This document shows, one piece after another, positions 1 through 7,795 of a DNA stretch of 42,717 nucleotides. Each line of letters starts with the position of its first letter. The stretch's first letter is position 1. The translations under genes and the position numbers were made by a program. The notes beneath the pieces were generated by a model. It was not told the DNA's origin. It did no database searches and saw only the letters and a program-made list of their open reading frames with translations. Source of the stretch: CAZXYS01 sp964645005 (GTDB lineage Bacteria; Bacteroidota; Ignavibacteria; Kapaibacteriales; UBA2268); the NCBI GenBank assembly GCA_964645005.1, contig CAZXYS010000035.1:1-42717 (forward strand). Direction: 5' to 3'.

Positions 1-2
1 GT

Positions 3-104
3 CTTGCAGACGAGGTGGGAGGTGTTCCGGAGGACGGTGACGGTGGTGAGATAGGTTACTGGCTGATGGTTTTATTAATTCTATTCTCACGCAAAGAGCG
101 CTAA
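3..104 (+). CDS. C-terminal tail of a truncated gene (window edge)
   Basis: An open frame enters from the left edge and ends at TAA (102-104). The last 33 residues are an acidic, Gly-rich stretch, then a hydrophobic segment (YWLMVLLILF), then a basic end (SRKER). That layout resembles C-terminal membrane-anchoring or sorting tails of exported proteins. A plus-strand terminator at 190-219 fits a gene ending here. The fragment is too short to assign a family, and the 3' end overlaps a GCAAAG-type repeat (CGCAAAG at 90-96 and again near 108-114), so it could also be repeat-derived coding sequence. Confidence 0.35.
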   Translation, partial: LADEVGGVPEDGDGGEIGYWLMVLLILFSRKER

Positions 105-189
105 GAACGCAAAGTATGTGTTGGAGAAGTGAGTATGACGCTGGAACGTCAGGTATACATTCCAACGTTAGAGTGATGGAACGAAAATA

Positions 190-219
190 AAGCTGCTTCA
201 AAAAATTAAGCGGTTTTTT
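190..219 (+). terminator. Rho-independent terminator
   Basis: AAGCTGCTT (190-198) pairs with AAGCGGTTT (208-216) over nine positions, two of them G-U pairs that only form on the plus strand. The T run extends to 219. It lies about 85 nt after the stop of the partial plus-strand gene and just outside the minus-strand tRNA-Ser. Confidence 0.6.
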
Positions 220-220
220 G

Positions 221-303
221 CGGAGGATGAGGGACTCGAACCCCCAAGCCCGTAAGGGCGGCGGTTTTCAAGACCGCTGACTTACCAATTAGCCTAATCC
301 TCC
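221..303 (-). tRNA. tRNA-Ser (anticodon UGA)
   Basis: Read on the minus strand, the acceptor arm GGAGGAT pairs with ATCCTCC, with discriminator G at 221. The anticodon stem GCGGT/ACCGC holds the loop CTTGAAA with anticodon TGA, the long variable arm (CGCCCTTACGGGC) is typical of class II tRNA-Ser, and the T arm contains GGTTCGAGTCC. No CCA is encoded. It reads codon UCA and, by wobble, other UCN codons. Confidence 0.95.
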
Positions 304-321
304 GTGCCATAGAACTACTAC

Positions 322-414
322 AAAATTCTTAAATTTTTAACTTATCTGCAAATCTTTTTCGCAGCGTTCTTGATGACGAGGAAAGGGGGATTTCATTTTG
401 CAGTTAAGAATTTT
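322..414. repeat. Nested inverted repeat between tRNA-Ser and mfd
   Basis: AAAATTCTTAA (322-332) is perfectly complementary to TTAAGAATTTT (404-414), and inside it CTGCAAA (346-352) is complementary to TTTGCAG (397-403). The two right-hand arms are contiguous, whereas the left-hand arms are separated by 13 nt. It lies 70 nt after the mfd stop codon. There is no T run on either side, so it is not a classical terminator; it could be a 3' UTR structure or a small mobile repeat. Confidence 0.6.
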
Positions 415-483
415 CAAAATAATAAACAAATAAGGTTCTTCAGAAAAATGATTACTAATTTTTAAATTTGTTAATTAATAAAC

Positions 484-3400
484 TTACGCAGCCATCTCAA
501 GATTCTTCTTCAACCGGAAAAGCACTTCCACTGCGCGGTCCCGCGAATCAATATTAATTTTTAGCTGTAGTTTTTTATTCTTCTGTTCGAGATTGGAATT
601 GGGTATCTCGGGTATCATTTCCGCAATGACAGGGAAAGCTTTTTCGTAGAATTCCGCATTAGAATCCGGCGGAAATTCGGCTATGAGCTTGTTTCCCTTG
701 AGCGAGATCTTGGTCAAGCCCGTATTTAGCGCCGCAATTCTAAGCTTAACTGCAAATATCAATTCCCGTGCTTCCTTGGGCAGTTTACCGTATTTATCCC
801 GCAATTCATCTATAATTCCGTTAAGCTCGTCAACTGTTGAAATGTTATACAGGCGTTTGTAGTACATAAAGCGGTCAGTATCGCTTTCGATGTAATCTCC
901 CGGCAGCAGCGCGTCGGAATCCACTTCAATAGCTATATCCTGATTCTCGAACAGCTTTTTTCGTGTAAGCTCATCCTCGTCGAAAACGCCGCTGAATTCC
1001 TCGACGCGCAACTCTGCAACGGCTTCATCGAGTATTTTCTGGTAGAGTTCCAATCCTATTTCATTTATGAATCCGCTCTGGTCGGGACCAAGCAGATCCC
1101 CCGCCCCGCGAATCTCCAGGTCGCGCATGGCAAGCTGGAAGCCGCTGCCCAAATCGACGAATTCCTCAACAGCCTGCAGACGCTTCAATGCGCGGCTCGA
1201 TATTTTATGCACGGGCGGGATTAGCAGGTAGCAGTAAGCCTGCAAGTTTGTCCTGCCAACGCGTCCGCGAAGCTGGTAAAGCTCTGCCAGACCGTACATA
1301 TCCGCCCTATTTATAAACATAGTATTTGCATTGGGTATGTCCAGCCCTGACTCTATGATCTTCGTTGTGACGAGAATATCGAATTTTTTCTGAATGAACT
1401 TCTGCATGACGGTTTCGAGCTTCGACGTCGCCATCTGCCCGTGCGCAGTGCCGATCCTCATATCCGGCATGAGCATTTGCAGATCCATAGCGATTTTCTC
1501 GAGGTCTTCGATCTTGTCATTTACATAGAAAACCTGCCCGCCGCGATCGACTTCACGCTCGACCGCACTGATTATGGTATCTTTATCATATTGAATGACT
1601 TCCGTATGTACAGGAATGCGGTTCCTTGGCGGCGTTTCGATAACACTAAGATCGCGTGCGCCCATCAGGGAAAAATTCAATGTCCGCGGGATTGGCGTCG
1701 CAGTAAGAGTCAGTGTATCAACATTTTCGCGGAGCTGGCGCAGTTTTTCCTTCGCAGCCACCCCGAAACGCTGCTCTTCATCGATGACAAGCAAACCCAG
1801 ATCCTTGAAATTTATATCCTTGCTTAAAATTCTATGCGTCCCGATAATAATATCCACGCCGCCTTTGGTCAGGCTTTCGAGGATTTCCTTCTGCTCGGCT
1901 TTTTTGCGGAAGCGGGAAAGCACTTCAACGATTACGGGATAGCGGCTCAATCTGTCGCGGAAAGTCATATAGTGCTGCTGCGCGAGAATTGTCGTCGGCA
2001 CAAGTACCGCCACCTGCTTCCCAGCCTGCACCGCCTTAAACGCTGCGCGGATAGCCACTTCCGTCTTGCCGTAGCCGACATCTCCACAAACGAGCCTGTC
2101 CATAGGCGTGGGCTCTTCCATATCCTTCTTTATTTCGTATGTGGATTTCGCCTGATCGACGGTGTCCTCGTAGTAAAAGGAAGCCTCGAGTTCCTTCTGC
2201 CAGACGGTATCCGCCGGATAAGCAAACCCATCCTGTAGTTTCCTCTTCGCATAGAGCTTTATCAAGTCGCGGGCAATATTTTTCAATCGCTTCTTGGTGC
2301 GGGACTTTTTGCGCTGCCACTCTGTCGAACCGAGCTTATTTATCTTCGGCACGGCGCCTTCCTGCGAATTATACTGCTGTACCTTATGCAGATAATTCAA
2401 ATGCACAAATAGCACATCGTCGCCCTCATAGCGAATTTTGATGCAATCCTGTTTGCTTCCGCCGAGCTTCACCGTCGAAAATCCCGCAAAAACGCCTATA
2501 CCTTTGTCATCGTGGACTACGTAATCGCCGATCTCGAGCTTCTTCAGGTCGCGGATAGTCATGCCGCCGATGTCTTCATCCGCTTTCTTGCGGTGCCGAA
2601 TTTTCTGCCGGGCGAATATCTCATGCTCGGTGAAGCAGTAAATATTCTCTTCGGGAATGGTGAATCCCTCGCTTATAGCCTCATCCGCCCAGACGAGAGA
2701 ACTATCCTTTACGATCCGGCTGTCGGAATCGTCATTATCATAGAGAGTGTTAATTACGATATCCCGCAGCCTGTCCAGATGTATTTCTCCATCGGCGCTG
2801 ATGAAAATGCCCGCCTGCAAAGGCAGCAATTCCTGCAACTCATTGATAAATTCCTTAACCGTGCCGTTAAAACCGGGCTGCGGTGAGGATCTCACCCTTA
2901 CATCCGGCTGCGCCAGGCTGTTCAGATTCAATCTCTGATAATTTTCCAATTGCGGTTTTATTTCATCGCTTATATCGAGTGATTCGGGCGTATCAAGCAC
3001 GAACAGCGTATTTTCATCGAGATAATCGAGAAAGCTTGAGGTATAGCCGGAATCATCATCGCTGTATATTTTTGCTACGAATTCGACTTCGTCGTGGTAC
3101 TTTATACTGCGCTGGGACTGCGGACTGAACTCGCGGATAGATTCTATCTCATCGCCGAAAAACTCGATTCGCAGCGGGCTCGACCACCCCGATGGAAAGA
3201 CATCCACAATCGCCCCCCGCACGGCAAAATCCCCCTGTTTCGCAACAAAATCTTTCCTCTCGAAGCCGCGCATAGGCAGCATTCTGGTAAATTCCTCATA
3301 GTTCACTTTCGTATTTTTCTCAAGGCGGATATTGTACTCTTCGGCAAAATCCGCCGAGGGCAGGTCCATCTCGAAAATATCAGGCGTAGCCACTGCTACG

Positions 3401-3762
3401 GCATTTTTCCCTTTCGCAAAGATTGACAGCCCGTCGATAAGCCAAGGCTTATGGCTGCTTTCGCTGCCGCCGCCGAAGCTGACATACCTTTCCGGCTCGG
3501 TAAGCGCCGCCAGCCGGTCTTCGTCTATGAATAGCGAGAGATCATTTATCCACTTCTCGGCTTCTTTTCTGTCGGCTGCTAAGACCACGTAATTCTTCGC
3601 TGCTTCACCCCATAGAGCCGCCGTCAGCACGCATTTTAGCGAGCCGGCAAGATGATTCACAGTTAAACTACGCTCTTCACCTAATGTATTATTTATATCT
3701 TTGAAAAACCGGCGTTTCTTTATTAAATCTGCTAATCTTTTGAATTCTTTTAATTTACTCAC
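484..3762 (-). CDS. mfd: Transcription-repair coupling factor Mfd
   Basis: Mfd is an ATP-driven DNA translocase that removes RNA polymerase stalled at lesions and recruits UvrA for nucleotide excision repair. The 1092 residues follow the family order: an N-terminal UvrB-like module (about 1-350), a CarD-like RNA-polymerase-interacting domain (about 405-465, GDYVVHDDKGIGVF), then a superfamily 2 helicase core with Walker A GDVGYGKTE at 560-568, DEEQ at 661-664, TATP at 687-690 and LRGRVGR at 831-837. The C-terminal TRCF domain follows. Length is close to the usual 1100-1150. The start codon is GTG at 3762 with no clear Shine-Dalgarno. It follows a 61-aa gene by 17 nt, probably in one transcript. 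Confidence 0.97.
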   Translation of the reverse strand: MSKLKEFKRLADLIKKRRFFKDINNTLGEERSLTVNHLAGSLKCVLTAALWGEAAKNYVVLAADRKEAEKWINDLSLFIDEDRLAALTEPERYVSFGGGSESSHKPWLIDGLSIFAKGKNAVAVATPDIFEMDLPSADFAEEYNIRLEKNTKVNYEEFTRMLPMRGFERKDFVAKQGDFAVRGAIVDVFPSGWSSPLRIEFFGDEIESIREFSPQSQRSIKYHDEVEFVAKIYSDDDSGYTSSFLDYLDENTLFVLDTPESLDISDEIKPQLENYQRLNLNSLAQPDVRVRSSPQPGFNGTVKEFINELQELLPLQAGIFISADGEIHLDRLRDIVINTLYDNDDSDSRIVKDSSLVWADEAISEGFTIPEENIYCFTEHEIFARQKIRHRKKADEDIGGMTIRDLKKLEIGDYVVHDDKGIGVFAGFSTVKLGGSKQDCIKIRYEGDDVLFVHLNYLHKVQQYNSQEGAVPKINKLGSTEWQRKKSRTKKRLKNIARDLIKLYAKRKLQDGFAYPADTVWQKELEASFYYEDTVDQAKSTYEIKKDMEEPTPMDRLVCGDVGYGKTEVAIRAAFKAVQAGKQVAVLVPTTILAQQHYMTFRDRLSRYPVIVEVLSRFRKKAEQKEILESLTKGGVDIIIGTHRILSKDINFKDLGLLVIDEEQRFGVAAKEKLRQLRENVDTLTLTATPIPRTLNFSLMGARDLSVIETPPRNRIPVHTEVIQYDKDTIISAVEREVDRGGQVFYVNDKIEDLEKIAMDLQMLMPDMRIGTAHGQMATSKLETVMQKFIQKKFDILVTTKIIESGLDIPNANTMFINRADMYGLAELYQLRGRVGRTNLQAYCYLLIPPVHKISSRALKRLQAVEEFVDLGSGFQLAMRDLEIRGAGDLLGPDQSGFINEIGLELYQKILDEAVAELRVEEFSGVFDEDELTRKKLFENQDIAIEVDSDALLPGDYIESDTDRFMYYKRLYNISTVDELNGIIDELRDKYGKLPKEARELIFAVKLRIAALNTGLTKISLKGNKLIAEFPPDSNAEFYEKAFPVIAEMIPEIPNSNLEQKNKKLQLKINIDSRDRAVEVLFRLKKNLEMAA

Positions 3763-3779
3763 TTTGTCATCATCTATTA

Positions 3780-3965
3780 TTAGTCATCCGCAATTATATT
3801 AATTTTGTCGAAAGGCTCGGGAATTTTATTTTGACGGCTGAGCACATAATTTCTTATTTCCTGTATTTTCTGTTTCTTCGTAAGTTCCCTGTTTGAATAT
3901 ATGATATACTTGATATTCTTGTGCTTATCGCGGATAACGAACTTATATTTTTTTGCGTTGAGCAT
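3780..3965 (-). CDS. Small protein of unknown function, paralogue of the hflX-linked one
   Basis: A 61-aa charged protein without signal peptide or membrane segment, starting at ATG 3965 and ending 17 nt before mfd, so likely co-transcribed with it. I do not recognise the family. It aligns with the 62-aa product at 8457-8645 over the pattern IRD-x2-KN-x-KYII-x3-R-x-L-x8-IR-x-Y (residues about 11-40). Two genes of this type, each next to a housekeeping gene in the same orientation, argue that it is really translated. The pattern suggests a beta hairpin followed by a helix. No function can be given. Confidence 0.7.
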   Translation of the reverse strand: MLNAKKYKFVIRDKHKNIKYIIYSNRELTKKQKIQEIRNYVLSRQNKIPEPFDKINIIADD

Positions 3966-4035
3966 TTTATTACTAAAATTTATTTGAAATAAAATTAAAG
4001 TAATAAAACTTTACCTAAGTTCAAAACGGCTCAAT

Positions 4036-4087
4036 TGATAGAAAAGTTTTAGATATATAGAGAATTATTGCCTTTCTATCATTTTTT
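4036..4087 (+). other. Hairpin with T run on the plus strand
   Basis: TGATAGAAA (4036-4044) is perfectly complementary to TTTCTATCA (4073-4081), and six T follow on the plus strand. No plus-strand gene lies upstream, so its use as a plus-strand terminator is unexplained. On the minus strand it lies about 30-75 nt after the stop of the 650-aa secreted protein and could stabilise that 3' end. Confidence 0.4.
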
Positions 4088-4110
4088 ATAAGATATGATT
4101 GAAAAACAAT

Positions 4111-6063
4111 TTATTCTTTCAATATCTTAACAGCCTTATATCTTAATTTCTTTCCATTCTCCATTCTAAGATAATAATTGCCTGCCGGGATATTTGCGGC
4201 ATCGATGTTTATCGTATGTTCGCCTGCAGAAAAATATTGATCTTCAATAGTATTTATCAGCCTTCCGGTAATATCGAACAAACTGAATTTAACATTTGCA
4301 GGCTTTTCTATCGAAAATTCGATAGTGCCTGTGTTTGTGATTGGGTTTGGATAAATTTTAAAATCATTTATATCGTTGATGAGCTGCCAGTCAATTCCAG
4401 TATGCTCTCCTGTAGTAAATCTTAAACCGGATCCAACCTCCGTATTCCATTTACTTGAGTCATTTTCGCTTAAAGCTCTTATCTTCGCAAAGTAAAACTG
4501 ATTTTTCTTTAGATTTGTGAATTGATAGGTTGTATCAGTTATGTTTTCATTTTCAAAAATTATTTCGACGCCGTTTTTGATAGGTTCTTCAGCTATTTGG
4601 ATATGATAGCGTATTGCTCTATCAACTTTTGTCCATTTGAATTCCGGATTAATTTCCACATTTTCAGAGAAATTTTCAGGATAAACAAACTTCGGAACCT
4701 CTAGTTCATCCGGTTTATCTTTGGTAATCATCCATATTTTTTCTGACCACTGGCTTGTATCTTTCTCATTATACGCTCTCACTCTCAGATAATATCTTTT
4801 ATTGTAATCCAAATTCTTTATTTGTTGAGTTTCAGTTGTTATTTGGTCATATATTCTTAATATATCATTAAAATAATAATCAGATGCAAGATTAATCTCA
4901 TAAAAAGCTGCTGAATCTATTTTACTCCATTTTATTATTATATTATTGTCAATTTTTGTAGTGTCAAGTTGAGGTTGCAGGAAAATCGGTGCTTTCAGTG
5001 TAGTTTCTCCACTATATCTTAGCAGGTAGTTGTTTCCAAGAAGAAACGCATAATTATTTGCTGTAAAAGATATTTGAGGTATGTGTTGAGTCCAATCAAA
5101 ACTAGAAGGTAAATCTTGTCTTTGCCATGTATAACCCGAATCATTAGTGAAATATATTTTATCTCGACCTCCTGTTGCCAAACCATATTTTTTATTTGGA
5201 GAAAATCCTATATATTCAAGTCCATTTTTGGGTATTACTTCTTCATTTTTTATTATTTCCCAAGAAATTCCTGTATTAGTTGATTTTGCAATAAGATCGA
5301 AGCGTTGCCAACCAATACCGTTATTCTTCCCACCAACAGCCCAAATAGTATTTTTATCAGTAAATACGGCATTCCTTATTCCATCAGGAACAGAATTATC
5401 TGATTTTTCCCAGTTTTCTCCAAAATCTTCGGTTTTAAAAAAATAATCTTCATTTGATGTATTTTGTATTAAAATAACATATTCACTTGGTGTCCACAAT
5501 CTTGAGTAATAGATATCTTCAGGTCTGTCAATTTCTTTGTAAGTTTCCCAACCGTCAACTGTATATAACAAATAATATTTACCAGGATCATTTACATCAA
5601 CAAGAAATGCAGCCCCGTAATTCTCATTGAACATATCAAAACTGCCGAATCTAACACTGTCAGGTAGTTTACGCTTATCCCACGTTTCACCTAAATCACT
5701 CGAGTATAATATATAAGATGACACAACTTTTTCTCTATTTCCATCCCTTTCATAATCGTAAGCAACTAAGAAAATTTCATTCGATTCGGTTAATCTAACG
5801 TTTTTTATTTTCATTTGTTTATTTGCTGCTAATATATTATGCCAGTCGTCACCAAAATTTTCAGATAAAAACAAAGAGTCTAAACCATTAGATTTCAGTT
5901 TAATAATCTTGCCTAATTTATTCCCATCGATAATTTGTCCTCTCTGAGTATCATATAAACCATGTGTAGTATCTTCCAGCACTTCCCAGACAATGCTCTT
6001 TTGTGCTAAGAGATTGTTAATTAAAAAAGATAGAAAGAAAAAACCAACTAAAGTTATTCTCAT
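4111..6063 (-). CDS. Secreted Asp-box (BNR/sortilin-like) protein with FN3-like domains and T9SS sorting tail
   Basis: A 650-aa exported protein. Residues 1-20 form a signal peptide (FFFLSFLINNLLAQ). About 20-350 carry repeated Asp-box motifs of the form S-x-D-x-G-x-x-W (SSDLGETW, TEDFGENW, STNTGISW, TNDSGYTW), indicating a BNR or sortilin-type beta-propeller. Two fibronectin-III-like modules follow (about 360-450 and 455-550), each with the pattern W-x-K-x-D-x-A-x-x-Y. The last 85 residues are a T9SS type A sorting domain beginning at KIYPNP and containing the DITGRL turn and IPAGNYYLR. It is thus predicted to cross the outer membrane through T9SS. Start ATG 6063 has GAGGTGA just upstream. 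It is the last gene of cassette A. The ligand is unknown. Confidence 0.85.
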   Translation of the reverse strand: MRITLVGFFFLSFLINNLLAQKSIVWEVLEDTTHGLYDTQRGQIIDGNKLGKIIKLKSNGLDSLFLSENFGDDWHNILAANKQMKIKNVRLTESNEIFLVAYDYERDGNREKVVSSYILYSSDLGETWDKRKLPDSVRFGSFDMFNENYGAAFLVDVNDPGKYYLLYTVDGWETYKEIDRPEDIYYSRLWTPSEYVILIQNTSNEDYFFKTEDFGENWEKSDNSVPDGIRNAVFTDKNTIWAVGGKNNGIGWQRFDLIAKSTNTGISWEIIKNEEVIPKNGLEYIGFSPNKKYGLATGGRDKIYFTNDSGYTWQRQDLPSSFDWTQHIPQISFTANNYAFLLGNNYLLRYSGETTLKAPIFLQPQLDTTKIDNNIIIKWSKIDSAAFYEINLASDYYFNDILRIYDQITTETQQIKNLDYNKRYYLRVRAYNEKDTSQWSEKIWMITKDKPDELEVPKFVYPENFSENVEINPEFKWTKVDRAIRYHIQIAEEPIKNGVEIIFENENITDTTYQFTNLKKNQFYFAKIRALSENDSSKWNTEVGSGLRFTTGEHTGIDWQLINDINDFKIYPNPITNTGTIEFSIEKPANVKFSLFDITGRLINTIEDQYFSAGEHTINIDAANIPAGNYYLRMENGKKLRYKAVKILKE

Positions 6064-6087
6064 ATCTCACCTCTTAAATTAATTATT

Positions 6088-6150
6088 GGATGGATTTCCA
6101 AATATATTATTATACTTAATTTAATTAATATAAGCAATGGAAATCCACCC
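6088..6150 (-). other. Intercistronic hairpin in cassette A
   Basis: TGGATTTCC (6091-6099) is complementary to GGAAATCCA (6139-6147), extended by GG/CC beyond one mismatch, with an AT-rich loop of about 40 nt. It fills the 95-nt gap between two secreted-protein genes. There is no T run, so mRNA stabilisation or processing is more likely than termination. Confidence 0.5.
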
Positions 6151-6158
6151 ATTTGATT

Positions 6159-6656
6159 CTACAATTTAAAGAAATTTCTACTAACTTTCTTATCTCTCGT
6201 ACAAACAGTTAATATATATGATCCTGTTTGTAAGCCGGTGACATCAATTGTAATCTGATGATCATTTACGGGAATTATCTTTCTAACTATTTCCCCGTTT
6301 TTCTTAGTAATGATAATTGATATCAATTCATTTTTGTTTTCACCAGTGAAATTCAGAGTTAAAATACCGTCACTTGGATTTGGGAAAAGTTCATAATGGA
6401 TGTTGGTTTTTACAGATTTTTTTTTACCATACCAGGTTATGCCATAATCTTTTGAAACTTTAATAGTTCCATCCAAGTCATGGTATTTTACAACTTTGTA
6501 ATTTCCTGCATTAGGATATTGATGCCAGGTTATACCATTATTGAATGATATTTTTTTTGAGCCATCAATATCCTCATAGATTACAGTAGTATTATTTGAT
6601 AACAAAGGTGTCAAACAAATAATGAATAATATCATTATCGTTGGAAATTTTATCAT
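6159..6656 (-). CDS. Small secreted protein with two Asp-box repeats and T9SS sorting tail
   Basis: A 165-aa exported protein. Residues 1-21 form a signal peptide. Residues about 24-80 contain two copies of a roughly 28-residue unit with the core D-x-DG-x2-K-x-S-x3-GITW (SFNNGITW and SKDYGITW), which match the Asp-box consensus. The rest is a T9SS type A sorting domain starting at LFPNPSDG and ending RNFFKL. The mature protein is therefore little more than two Asp-box hairpins and a sorting tail, too short for a propeller. The start is firm: ATG 6656 follows AAGGAGG. It begins 13 nt after the 220-aa secreted protein ends, in the same operon. Function unknown. Confidence 0.8.
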   Translation of the reverse strand: MIKFPTIMILFIICLTPLLSNNTTVIYEDIDGSKKISFNNGITWHQYPNAGNYKVVKYHDLDGTIKVSKDYGITWYGKKKSVKTNIHYELFPNPSDGILTLNFTGENKNELISIIITKKNGEIVRKIIPVNDHQITIDVTGLQTGSYILTVCTRDKKVSRNFFKL

Positions 6657-6669
6657 TTTTCCTCCTTAT

Positions 6670-7341
6670 TTAATCACAAACCTGATAACATGGTTCATTT
6701 GGATAGGTTGGATCTTCCGGGCAATCTTCTCCCGAAATAGTATCAGTATGTGTAATTACTTTTTCACCATTTTGGATACATACCTCATAATAATCCAAAC
6801 AACAAATTGTAAAATGGCATGGATAAATAGGATGTATTGGTTGAGGCCAATCTCCATGAGGTTTGTATTGAAGGGGCTCACCGCCTGGTTCTTTTTCGAT
6901 AGGGACCCCAGAGGCCCAACATGAACCTTTTAAAATTCTCCAATTTGAAATACAATCCCCTTCATCAAAAGGCGGATAATTCATTGGATTATTTATAATC
7001 AGTTTTATCATTACTGCTTCCATTATTTCGTCAAGACTCATACGATGTCCGCATTCATAGCATGCTTCTGGTGAAAAAAACTCTACTCGTTCAATATAAA
7101 TGTCATACCATGTGTTACATGCATACCGATTTCTATAATAGACAAACACAGGCATTGTTCCACCATCTGCAGCGCAATTTATATTTACTGTTGTAGAATA
7201 AGCTGGTGCAGGTGGTACAGGCATCCAAATTGATTGTTCACAATCAGGATAACATGGAGGATCTGTATATGGGTCGCCCCATTGAGCATTTGCTGTATAA
7301 CAGGCAAACATTAATGAAAAAACAAAAACCAAATATTTAAT
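6670..7341 (-). CDS. Cys-rich secreted protein without sorting tail, possible ATT start
   Basis: An exported protein of about 223 residues rich in Cys, Pro, Tyr and Trp (for example PPCYPDCEQSIW near the mature N-terminus and CCLDYYEVC near the end); disulfide pairing is likely. I do not recognise the family and see no T9SS domain. The frame has no early ATG. AGGAG at 7349-7353 is followed after about 7 nt by ATT at 7341 and then AAA TAT TTG, giving a perfect signal peptide (K-Y-L-V-F-V-F-S-L-M-F-A-C-Y-T-A-N-A). The alternative TTG at 7330-7332 is 16 nt from the Shine-Dalgarno and removes the basic residue. A rare ATT start, or an ATG changed by mutation or sequencing error, fits best. First cargo gene after the sigma factor. 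Confidence 0.7.
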   Translation of the reverse strand: MKYLVFVFSLMFACYTANAQWGDPYTDPPCYPDCEQSIWMPVPPAPAYSTTVNINCAADGGTMPVFVYYRNRYACNTWYDIYIERVEFFSPEACYECGHRMSLDEIMEAVMIKLIINNPMNYPPFDEGDCISNWRILKGSCWASGVPIEKEPGGEPLQYKPHGDWPQPIHPIYPCHFTICCLDYYEVCIQNGEKVITHTDTISGEDCPEDPTYPNEPCYQVCD

Positions 7342-7623
7342 TGTTTTTCTCCTTCAAAATTGTTAGTTTAAAATGATATTGGCATTCTCAAATCTCTAAT
7401 ACAATAAGCTCATGGGATTTGAGAATCATCGGTTTAGCCGGTGGGGACAACTTGCCGGCTAAGCTATTTATTTTGCCCCCTAATAAACAAGCTGGTTCAT
7501 AACAATCCCTTTAAAGTTTAATAGAATCATATAACCTAAAATCTTGAGGATGCTTATCTTTGTACGATACAATCGATTGGGCTATCTTCGGAAAACTGGT
7601 TAACCCAATATGATGGAGTATAC

Positions 7624-7659
7624 AAGCTCGGCATCCTTAATGGTGTCGGGCTTTTCTTT
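7624..7659 (+). terminator. Terminator-like hairpin on the plus strand
   Basis: AAGCTCGGCATC (7624-7635) pairs with GGTGTCGGGCTT (7642-7653) over 12 positions including three G-U pairs, with a six-base loop and a TTTTCTTT tail. On the minus strand the three wobbles become A-C mismatches, so the structure favours a plus-strand transcript although no plus-strand protein gene lies upstream. Confidence 0.55.
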
Positions 7660-7718
7660 ATCGATATTTCAAATTACTATCTTATCCATGTTTTATACTT
7701 TCTTTATTTTTGTCTTTG

Positions 7719-7732
7719 CCTCTATATATAAG
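7719..7732 (-). promoter_or_regulatory. CTTATATATAGAGG element after sigma gene A
   Basis: Reads CTTATATATAGAGG on the minus strand, 63 nt past the sigma stop codon. Sigma gene B has CTTATATATAAAGG (13 of 14 identical) 50 nt past its own stop. It could be the -10 region of a cargo promoter read by the sigma factor. AT-rich chance similarity is not excluded. Confidence 0.35.
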
Positions 7733-7795
7733 GTACATTTTTCCCAAAAATCTTTCATAAATTAATTATTTTGTCATTTCTAATTAATTTTAAGC

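Larger units (their letters stand above)
7342..7795. other. Structured 454-nt intergenic region in cassette A
   Basis: No convincing ORF. It contains, in order on the plus strand: a perfect 11-bp inverted repeat (7384-7394 with 7416-7426), a stem TTAGCCGG/CCGGCTAA (7434-7441 with 7455-7462), ATTGGG/CCCAAT (7576-7581 with 7604-7609), a terminator-like hairpin (7624-7659), and near the sigma gene the CTTATATATA element (7719-7732, minus). AGGATGC at 7547-7553 could pair alternatively with GCATCCT at 7631-7637, inside the terminator stem. It may be an RNA gene on the plus strand or a regulatory leader on the minus strand. Confidence 0.6.

Noticed and set aside
1441..3592. Several plus-strand ORFs of 60-134 codons opposite mfd
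   Set aside because: They are antisense shadows of a clear mfd reading frame, without domains or start signals.
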